Origin: Rhabditoides inermis
Lineage: Eukaryota; Nematoda; Chromadorea; Rhabditida; Rhabditidae
Length of the DNA: 64,000 bases
Assembly: GCA_963966185.1 (NCBI GenBank)
Contig: CAWZYM010000214.1
Span: forward strand, 719,501 to 783,500
Reading direction: 5' to 3'
The position numbers were made by a program, and so were the translations under genes. Positions within the stretch are counted from its first letter, which is position 1. Each line of letters starts with the position of its first letter. The notes under the pieces were generated by a model, which had not been told where the DNA came from, searched no databases, and saw only the letters and a list, made by a program, of their open reading frames with translations. Below are positions 55,301 to 64,000 of this stretch, one piece after another.

Positions 55301-58300
55301 GTAGTAGTGGTGACAGGAGCAGTGGTGGTCTCGAGTGTAGTAGTTGTGACAGGAGCGGTGGTGGTCTCGAGGGTAGTAGTGGTGACAGGAGCCGTTGTGG
55401 TCTCGAGAGTAGTAGTGGTGACAGGAACCGTTGTGGTCTCGAGGGTAGTAGTGGTGACAGGAGCGGTGGTGGTCTCGAGGGTAGTAGTGGTGGCAGGAGA
55501 CGTTGTGGTCTCGAGTGTAGTAGTGGTGACAGGAACCGTTGTGGTCTTGAGTGTAGTAGTGGTGACAGGAGCGGTGGTGGTCTCGAGGGTAGTAGTGGTG
55601 ACAGGAGCAGTTGTGGTTTCGAGTGTAGTAGTGGTGACAGGAGCAGTGGTGGTCTCGAGTGTAGTAGTGGTGACAGAAGCGGTTGTGGTCTCGAGTGTAG
55701 TAGTGGTCACAGGAGCGGTTGTGGTCTCGAGTGTAGTAGTGGTGACAGGAGCAGTGGTGGTCTCGAGTGTAGTAGTGGTGACAGGAGCGGTTGTGGTCTC
55801 GAGTGTAGTAGTGGTGACAGGAGCGGTGGTGGTCTCGAGTGTAGTAGTGGTGACAGGAGTCGTTGTGGTCTCCAGTGTAGTAGTGGTGACAGGAACCGTT
55901 GTGGGCTCGAGTGTAGTAGTGATGACAGGAGCGGTTGTGGTCTCGAGTGTAGTAGTGGTGACAGGAGCGGTTGTGGTCTCGAGTGTAGTAGTGGTGACAG
56001 GAGCCGTTGTGGTCTCGAGTGTAGTAGTGGTGACAGGAGCGGCTGTGGTCTCGAGTGTAGTAGTGGTGACAGGAGCCGTTGTGGTCTCGAATGTAGTAGT
56101 GGTGACAGGAGCGGTTGTGGTCTCGAGTGTAGTAGTGGTGACAGGAGCCGTTGTGGTCTCGAAAGTAGTAGTGGTGACAGGAGCGGTTGTGGTCTCGAGT
56201 GTAGTAGTGGTGACAGAAGCGGTTGTGGTCTCGAGTGTAGTAGTGGTGACAGGAGCGGTTGTGGTCTCGAGTGTAGTAGTGGGGACAGGAGCGGTTGTGG
56301 TCTCGAGTGTAGTAGTGCTGACAGAAGCGGTGGTGGTCTCGAGTGTAGTAGTGGTGACAGGAGCGGTGGTGGTCTCGAGTGTAGTAGTGGTGACAGGAGC
56401 GGTTGTAGTCTCGAGTGTAGTAGTGGTGACAGGAGCGGTGGTGGTCTCGAGTGTAGTAGTGGTGACAGGAGCAGTTGTAGTCTCGAGTGTAGTAGTGCTG
56501 ACAGAAGCGGTGGTGGTCTCGAGTGTAGTAGTGGTGACAGGAGCGGTGGTGGTCTCGAGTGTAGTAGTGGTGACAGGAGCGGTTGTAGTCTCGAGTGTAG
56601 TAGTGGTGACAGGAGCGGTGGTGGTCTCGAGTGTAGTAGTGGTGACAGGAGCAGTTGTAGTCTCGAGTGTAGTAGTGGTGACAGGAGCCGTTGTGGTCTC
56701 GAATGTAGTAGTGGTGACAGGAGCCGTTGTGGTCTCGAGTGTAGTAGTGGTGACAGGAGCCGTTGTGGTCTCGAATGTAGTAGTGGTGACAGGAGCGGTT
56801 GTGGTCTCGAGTGTAGTAGTGGTGACAGGAGCCGTTGTGGTCTCGAAAGTAGTAGTGGTGACAGGAGCGGTTGTGGTCTCGAGTGTAGTAGTGGTGACAG
56901 GAGCGGTTGTGGTCTCGAGTGTAGTAGTGGTGACAGGAGCGGTTGTGGTCTCGAGTGTAGTAGTGGGGACAGGAGCGGTTGTGGTCTCGAATGTAGTAGT
57001 GGTGACAGGAGCGGTTGTGGTCTCGAGTGTAGTAGTGGTGACAGGAGCCGTTGTGGTCTCGAAAGTAGTAGTGGTGACAGGAGCGGTTGTGGTCTCGAGT
57101 GTAGTAGTGGTGACAGGAGCGGTTGTGGTCTCGAGTGTAGTAGTGGTGACAGGAGCGGTTGTGGTCTCGAGTGTAGTAGTGGGGACAGGAGCGGTTGTGG
57201 TCTCGAGTGTAGTAGTGCTGACAGAAGCGGTGGTGGTCTCGAGTGTAGTAGTGGTGACAGGAGCGGTGGTGGTCTCGAGTGTAGTAGTGGTGACAGGAGC
57301 GGTTGTAGTCTCGAGTGTAGTAGTGGTGACAGGAGCGGTGGTGGTCTCGAGTGTAGTAGTGGTGACAGGAGCAGTTGTAGTCTCGAGTGTAGTAGTGGTG
57401 ACAGGAGCCGTTGTGGTCTCGAATGTAGTAGTGGTGACAGGAGCCGTTGTGGTCTCGAGTGTAGTAGTGGTGACAGGAGCCGTTGTGGTCTCGAATGTAG
57501 TAGTGGTGACAGGAGCGGTTGTGGTCTCGAGTGTAGTAGTGGTGACAGGAGCCGTTGTGGTCTCGAAAGTAGTAGTGGTGACAGGAGCGGTTGTGGTCTC
57601 GAGTGTAGTAGTGGTGACAGGAGCGGTTGTGGTCTCGAGTGTAGTAGTGGTGACAGGAGCGGTTGTGGTCTCGAGTGTAGTAGTGGGGACAGGAGCGGTT
57701 GTGGTCTCGAGTGTAGTAGTGGTGACAGAAGCGGTGGTGGTCTCGAGTGTAGTAGTGGTGACAGGAGCGGTGGTGGTCTCGAGTGTAGTAGTGGTGACAG
57801 GAGCGGTTGTAGTCTCGAGTGTAGTAGTGGTGACAGGAGCGGTGGTGGTCTCGAGTGTAGTAGTGGTGACAGGAGCAGTTGTAGTCTCGAGTGTAGTAGT
57901 GGTGACAGGAGCCGTTGTGGTCTCGAATGTAGTAGTGGTGACAGGAGCCGTTGTGGTCTCGAGTGTAGTAGTGGTGACAGGAGCCGTTGTGGTCTCGAGT
58001 GTAGTAGTGGTGACAGGAGCCGTTGTGGTCTCGAGTGTAGTAGTGGTGACAGGAGCGGTTGTGGTCTCAAGTGTAGTAGTGGTGACAGGAGCGGTTGTGG
58101 TCTCGAGTGTAGTAGTGGTGACAGGAGCGGTTGTGGTCTCGAGTGTAGTAGTGGTGACAGGAGCGGTGGTGGTCTCGAGTGTAGTAGTGGTGACAGGAGC
58201 GGTGGTGGTCTCGAGTGTAGTAGTGGTGACAGGAGCCGTTGTGGTCTCGAGTGTAGTAGTGGTGACAGGAGCCGTTGTGGTTTCGAGTGTAGTAGTGGTG

Positions 58301-61300
58301 ACAGGAGCGGTGGTGGTCTCGAGTGTAGTAGTGGTGACAGGAGCGGTGGTGGTCTCGAGTTTAGTAGTGGTGACAGGAGCGGTGGTGGTCTCGAGTGTAG
58401 TAGTGGTGACAGGAGCCGTTGTGGTCTCGAGTGTAGTAGTGGTGACAGGAGCGGTTGTGGTCTCGAGTGTAGTAGTGGTGACAGGAGCGGTTGTGGTCTC
58501 GAGTGTAGTAGTGGTGACAGGAGCGGTTGTGGTCTCGAGTGTAGTAGTGGTGACAGGAGCGGTGGTGGTCTCGAGTGTAGTAGTGGTGACAGGAGCGGTT
58601 GTGGTCTCGAGTGTAGTAGGGGTGACAGGAGCGGTGGTGGTCTCGAGTGTAGTAGTGGTGACAGAAGCGGTGGTGGTCTCGAGTGTAGTAGTGGGGACAG
58701 GAGCGGTTGTGGTCTCGAGTGTAGTAGTGGTGACAGAAGCGGTGGTGGTCTCGAGTGTAGTAGTGGTGACAGGAGCGGTGGTGGTCTCGAGTGTAGTAGT
58801 GGTGACAGGAGCGGTTGTAGTCTCGAGTGTAGTAGTGGTGACAGGAGCGGTGGTGGTCTCGAGTGTAGTAGTGCTGACAGAAGCGGTGGTGGTCTCGAGT
58901 GTAGTAGTGGTGACAGGAGCGGTGGTGGTCTCGAGTGTAGTAGTGGTGACAGGAGCGGTTGTAGTCTCGAGTGTAGTAGTGGTGACAGGAGCGGTGGTGG
59001 TCTCGAGTGTAGTAGTGGTGACAGGAGCAGTTGTAGTCTCGAGTGTAGTAGTGGTGACAGGAGCCGTTGTGGTCTCGAATGTAGTAGTGGTGACAGGAGC
59101 CGTTGTGGTCTCGAGTGTAGTAGTGGTGACAGGAGCCGTTGTGGTCTCGAATGTAGTAGTGGTGACAGGAGCGGTTGTGGTCTCGAGTGTAGTAGTGGTG
59201 ACAGGAGCCGTTGTGGTCTCGAAAGTAGTAGTGGTGACAGGAGCGGTTGTGGTCTCGAGTGTAGTAGTGGTGACAGGAGCGGTTGTGGTCTCGAGTGTAG
59301 TAGTGGTGACAGGAGCGGTTGTGGTCTCGAGTGTAGTAGTGGGGACAGGAGCGGTTGTGGTCTCGAGTGTAGTAGTGGTGACAGAAGCGGTGGTGGTCTC
59401 GAGTGTAGTAGTGGTGACAGGAGCGGTGGTGGTCTCGAGTGTAGTAGTGGTGACAGGAGCGGTTGTAGTCTCGAGTGTAGTAGTGGTTACAGGAGCGGTG
59501 GTGGTCTCGAGTGTAGTAGTGGTGACAGGAGCAGTTGTAGTCTCGAGTGTAGTAGTGGTGACAGGAGCCGTTGTGGTCTCGAATGTAGTAGTGGTGACAG
59601 GAGCCGTTGTGGTCTCGAGTGTAGTAGTGGTGACAGGAGCCGTTGTGGTCTCGAGTGTAGTAGTGGTGACAGGAGCCGTTGTGGTCTCGAGTGTAGTAGT
59701 GGTGACAGGAGCGGTTGTGGTCTCAAGTGTAGTAGTGGTGACAGGAGCGGTTGTGGTCTCGAGTGTAGTAGTGGTGACAGGAGCGGTTGTGGTCTCGAGT
59801 GTAGTAGTGGTGACAGGAGCGGTGGTGGTCTCGAGTGTAGTAGTGGTGACAGGAGCGGTGGTGGTCTCGAGTGTAGTAGTGGTGACAGGAGCCGTTGTGG
59901 TCTCGAGTGTAGTAGTGGTGACAGGAGCCGTTGTGGTTTCGAGTGTAGTAGTGGTGACAGGAGCGGTGGTGGTCTCGAGTGTAGTAGTGGTGACAGGAGC
60001 GGTGGTGGTCTCGAGTTTAGTAGTGGTGACAGGAGCGGTGGTGGTCTCGAGTGTAGTAGTGGTGACAGGAGCCGTTGTGGTCTCGAGTGTAGTAGTGGTG
60101 ACAGGAGCGGTTGTGGTCTCGAGTGTAGTAGTGGTGACAGGAGCGGTTGTGGTCTCGAGTGTAGTAGTGGTGACAGGAGCGGTTGTGGTCTCGAGTGTAG
60201 TAGTGGTGACAGGAGCGGTGGTGGTCTCGAGTGTAGTAGTGGTGACAGGAGCGGTTGTGGTCTCGAGTGTAGTAGTGGTGACAGGAGCGGTGGTGGTCTC
60301 GAGTGTAGTAGTGGTGACAGGAGCGGTGGTGGTCTCGAGTGTAGTAGTGGGGACAGGAGCGGTTGTGGTCTCGAGTGTAGTAGTGGTGACAGAAGCGGTG
60401 GTGGTCTCGAGTGTAGTAGTGGTGACAGGAGCGGTGGTGGTCTCGAGTGTAGTAGTGGTGACAGGAGCGGTTGTAGTCTCGAGTGTAGTAGTGGTGACAG
60501 GAGCGGTGGTGGTCTCGAGTGTAGTAGTGGTGACAGGAGCAGTTGTAGTCTCGAGTGTAGCAATGGTGACAGGAGCCGTTGTGGTCTCGAATGTAGTAGT
60601 GGTGACAGGAGCCGTTGTGGTCTCGAGTGTAGTAGTGGTGACAGGAGCCGTTGTGGTCTCGAGTGTAGTAGTGGTGACAGGAGCCGTTGTGGTCTCGAGT
60701 GTAGTAGTGGTGACAGGAGCGGTTGTGGTCTCAAGTGTAGTAGTGGTGACAGGAGCGGTTGTGGTCTCGAGTGTAGTAGTGGTGACAGGAGCCGTTGTGG
60801 TCTCGAGTGTAGTAGTGGTGACAGGAGCGGTGGTGGTCTCGAGTGTAGCAGTGGTGACAGGATCGGTGGTGGTCTCGAGTGTAGTAGTGGTGACAGGAGC
60901 CGTTGTGGTCTCGAGTGTAGTAGTGGTGACAGGAGCCGTTGTGGTTTCGAGTGTAGTAGTGGTGACAGGACCGGTGGTGGTCTCGAGTGTAGTAGTGGTG
61001 ACAGGAGCGGTGGTGGTCTCGAGTTTAGTAGTGGTGACAGGAGCGGTGGTGGTCTCGAGTGTAGTAGTGGTGACAGGAGCCGTTGTGGTCTCGAGAGTAG
61101 TAGTGGTGACAGGAGCGGTTGTGGTCTCGAGTGTAGTAGTGGTGACAGGAGCGGTTGTGGTCTCGAGTGTAGTAGTGGTGACAGGAGCGGTTGTGGTCTC
61201 GAGTGTAGTAGTGGTGACAGGAGCGGTGGTGGTCTCGAGTGTAGTAGTGGTGACAGGAGCGGTTGTGGTCTCGAGTGTAGTAGTGGTGACAGGAGCGGTG

Positions 61301-64000
61301 GTGGTCTCGAGTGTAGTAGTGGTGACAGGAGCGGTGGTGGTCTCGAGTGTAGTAGTGGTGACAGGAGCGGTGGTGGTCTCGAGTGTAGTAGTGGTGACAG
61401 GAGCGGTTGTGGTCTCAAGTGTAGTAGTGGTGACAGGAGCGGTGGTGGTCTCGAGTGTAGTAGTGGTGACAGGAGCCGTTGTGGTCTCGAGTGTAGTAGT
61501 GGTGACAGGAGCCGTTGTGGTTTCGAGTGTAGTAGTGGTGACAGGAGCGGTGGTGGTCTCGAGTGTAGTAGTGGTGACAGGAGCGGTGGTGGTCTCGAGT
61601 GTAGTAGTGGTGACAGGAGCTGTTGTGGTCTCGAGTGTGGTGGTGGTGACAGGAGCCGTTGTGGTCTCGAGTGTAGTAGTGGTGATAGGAGCGGTTGTGG
61701 TCTCGAGTGTAGTAGTGGTGACAGGAGCGGTGGTGGTCTCGAGTGTAGTAGTGGTGACAGGAGCGGTTGTGGTCTCGAGTGTAGTAGTGGTGACAGGAGC
61801 CGTTGTTGTCTCGAATGTAGTAGTGGTGACAGGAGCGGTTGTGGTCTCGAGTGTAGTAGTGGTGACAGGAGCCGTTGTGGTCTCGAAAGTAGTAGTGGTG
61901 ACAGGAGCGGTTGTGGTCTCGAGTGTAGTAGTGGTGACAGGAGCGGTTGTGGTCTCGAGTGTAGTAGTGGGGACAGGAGCGGTTGTGGTCTCGAGTGTAG
62001 TAGTGGTGACAGGAGCGGTGGTGGTCTCGAGTGTAGTAGTGGTGACAGGAGCGGTGGTGGTCTCGAGTGTAGTAGTGGTGACAGGAGCGGTTGTGGTCTC
62101 GAGTGTAGTAGTGGTGACAGGAGCGGTGGTGGTCTCGAGTGTAGTAGTGGTGACAGGAGCGGTGGTGGTCTCGAGTGTAGTAGTGGTGACAGGAGCCGTT
62201 GTGGTCTCGAGTGTAGTAGTGGTGACAGGAGCGGTTGTGGTCTCAAGTGTAGTAGTGGTGACAGGAGCGGTTGTGGTCTCGAGTGTAGTAGTGGTGACAG
62301 GAGCAGTGGTGGTCTCGAGTGTAGTAGTGGTGACAGGAGCGGTGGTGGTCTCGAGTGTAGTAGTGGTGACAGGAGCGGTGGTGGTCTCGAGTGTAGTAGT
62401 GGTGACAGGAGCGGTGGTGGTCTCGAGTGTAGTAGTGGTGACAGGAGCGGTTGTGTTCTCGAGTGTAGTAGTGGTGACAGGAGCGGTGGTGGTCTCGAGT
62501 GTAGTAGTGGTGACAGGAGCCGTTGTGGTCTCGAGTGTAGTAGTGGTGACAGGAGCCGTTGTGGTTTCGAGTGTAGTAGTGGTGACAGGAGCGGTGGTGG
62601 TCTCGAGTGTAGTAGTGGTGACAGGAGCGGTGGTGGTCTCGAGTTTAGTAGTGGTGACAGGAGCGGTGGTGGTCTCGAGTGTAGTAGTGGTGACAGGAGC
62701 CGTTGTGGTCTCGAGTGTAGTAGTGGTGACAGGAGCCGTTGTGGTCTCGAGTGTAGTAGTGGTGATAGGAGCGGTTGTGGTCTCGAGTGTAGTAGTGGTG
62801 ACAGGAGCGGTGGTGGTCTCGAGTGTAGTAGTGGTGACAGGAGCCGTTGTTGTCTCGAATGTAGTAGTGGTGACAGGAGCGGTTGTGGTCTCGAGTGTAG
62901 TAGTGGTGACAGGAGCCGTTGTGGTCTCGAAAGTAGTAGTGGTGACAGGAGCGGTTGTGGTCTCGAGTGTAGTAGTGGTGACAGGAGCGGTTGTGGTCTC
63001 GAGTGTAGTAGTGGGGACAGGAGCGGTTGTGGTCTCGAGTGTAGTAGTGGTGACAGGAGCGGTGGTGGTCTCGAGTGTAGTAGTGGTGACAGGAGCGGTG
63101 GTGGTCTCGAGTGTAGTAGTGGTGACAGGAGCGGTTGTGGTCTCGAGTGTAGTAGTGGTGACAGGAGCGGTGGTGGTCTCGAGTGTAGTAGTGGTGACAG
63201 GAGCGGTGGTGGTCTCGAGTGTAGTAGTGGTGACAGGAGCCGTTGTGGTCTCGAGTGTAGTAGTGGTGACAGGAGCGGTTGTGGTCTCAAGTGTAGTAGT
63301 GGTGACAGGAGCGGTTGTGGTCTCGAGTGTAGTAGTGGTGACAGGAGCAGTGGTGGTCTCGAGTGTAGTAGTGGTGACAGGAGCGGTGGTGGTCTCGAGT
63401 GTAGTAGTGGTGACAGGAGCGGTGGTGGTCTCGAGTGTAGTAGTGGTGACAGGAGCGGTGGTGGTCTCGAGTGTAGTAGTGGTGACAGGAGCGGTTGTGT
63501 TCTCGAGTGTAGTAGTGGTGACAGGAGCGGTGGTGGTCTCGAGTGTAGTAGTGGTGACAGGAGCCGTTGTGGTCTCGAGTGTAGTAGTGGTGACAGGAGC
63601 CGTTGTGGTTTCGAGTGTAGTAGTGGTGACAGGAGCGGTGGTGGTCTCGAGTGTAGTAGTGGTGACAGGAGCGGTGGTGGTCTCGAGTTTAGTAGTGGTG
63701 AGAGGAGCGGTGGTGGTCTCGAGTGTAGTAGTGGTGAAAGGAGCCGTTGTGGTCTCGAGTGTAGTAGTGGTGACAGGAGCCGTTGTGGTCTCGAGTGTAG
63801 TAGTGGTGATAGGAGCGGTTGTGGTCTCGAGTGTAGTAGTGGTGACAGGAGCGGTGGTGGTCTCGAGTGTAGTAGTGGTGACAGGAGCGGTTGTGGTCTC
63901 GAGTGTAGTAGTGCTGACAGGAGCCGTTGTTGTCTCGAATGTAGTAGTGGTGACAGGAGCGGTTGTGGTCTCGAGTGTAGTAGTGGTGACAGGAGCCGTT
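52348..64000 (-). CDS. Giant mucin-ShK gene (5' end outside the window)
   Basis: At its 3' end are 12 single-domain ShK exons: 54872-55018, 54669-54827, 54457-54624, 54241-54408, 54027-54194, 53810-53977, 53596-53763, 53394-53551, 53156-53338, 52756-52919, 52560-52716 and 52348-52475 (stop TGA). All have six cysteines, mostly CVDLINPKTGVSDC...CPKTC. The preceding exon (55059 to beyond 64000) encodes at least 240 copies of a 12-residue unit, TTTLETTTAPVT, and splices in phase into the first ShK exon, which fixes the frame. The product would have over 2900 Thr-rich residues, then about 650 residues of ShK modules. It is probably a very long O-glycosylated extracellular mucin anchored or cross-linked by ShK domains. 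Start, signal peptide and total length are unseen. Confidence 0.82.
55112..64000 (-). repeat. 36-bp coding minisatellite, about 247 units
   Basis: Unit (plus strand) GGTGGTGGTCTCGAGTGTAG then TAGTGGTGACAGGAGC. Variants are mostly third-position or GCG/GCC/GCA/ACC changes. The register is perfectly conserved: rare CTCAAG variants at 58066, 59722, 60730, 61414, 62242 and 63286 are all spaced by exact multiples of 36. Larger blocks of 20-50 units recur, indicating segmental duplication. Each unit contains CTCGAG. Confidence 0.95.

Noticed and set aside
55707..63290. Very long open frames of a Leu/Pro/Ser/Arg 12-residue repeat
   Set aside because: They are a shadow of the Thr-rich frame. The Thr frame splices in phase into the ShK exons and has no stops, while this frame is ended by silent variants (CTCAAG) in the Thr frame.
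55112..64000. CRISPR-like array (36-bp repeat)
   Set aside because: There are no unique spacers: units are contiguous and all alike, they are coding, and the genome is eukaryotic.

Overview
The window is nuclear DNA from a nematode, probably a free-living Rhabditina (clade V) species. The evidence is two intact major sperm protein (MSP) genes, many short introns ending in TTTCAG, start codons placed directly after such acceptors (consistent with spliced-leader trans-splicing), a nematode-type U1 snRNA, secreted ShK (SXC) proteins and a BEL/Pao element with a phlebovirus-type envelope. I cannot name the species from sequence alone.

Layout. (1) 0-11 kb: a partial minus-strand gene at the edge, a very small plus-strand membrane protein gene, then two tandem minus-strand paralogues of the PHF7/G2E3 family (extended PHD, RING-like and second PHD modules, both with many exons). 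(2) 11-21 kb: a housekeeping block with minus-strand glutamyl-tRNA(Gln) amidotransferase subunit A, plus-strand DDX54/Dbp10 helicase sharing a 263-bp divergent promoter with it, plus-strand PCNA (5 exons, 263 residues) and a U1 snRNA gene. (3) 21-26 kb: two near-identical MSP genes enclosing two small unrecognised plus-strand genes, whose introns carry inverted copies of an MSP 5' fragment. (4) 26.9-28.2 kb: a GDNF/GAS1-domain secreted protein gene whose 3' part cannot be found. (5) 28.3-64 kb: a minus-strand cluster of secreted ShK-domain genes, ending in a giant gene that joins at least 8.9 kb of 36-bp Thr-rich mucin repeats to 12 ShK exons.

The most unusual object is a 17.5-kb BEL/Pao LTR retrotransposon (28529-46059). 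Its two 326-bp LTRs look identical and are flanked by a perfect 5-bp target duplication (GCGTC). It sits inside an exon of an ShK gene, whose 5' half is at 46.06-46.46 kb and 3' half at 28.3-28.5 kb. In minus-strand order it has a 5' leader, an interrupted gag, a single long gag(C-terminal)-protease-RT-RNase H-integrase-envelope frame, an antisense four-exon gene for a mucin-like type I membrane protein, several further sense frames including a Cys/His-rich one, and the 3' LTR. Its gag is broken by a 1522-bp inverted copy of its own 3' end, including an LTR.

The genes do not form an operon-like pathway. The recurring themes are tandem duplication (PHF7-like pair, MSP pair, ShK cluster, ShK exons, mucin repeats) and recent mobile-element activity. 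Exon limits were read by eye from splice consensus and family similarity, so they are approximate where marked.
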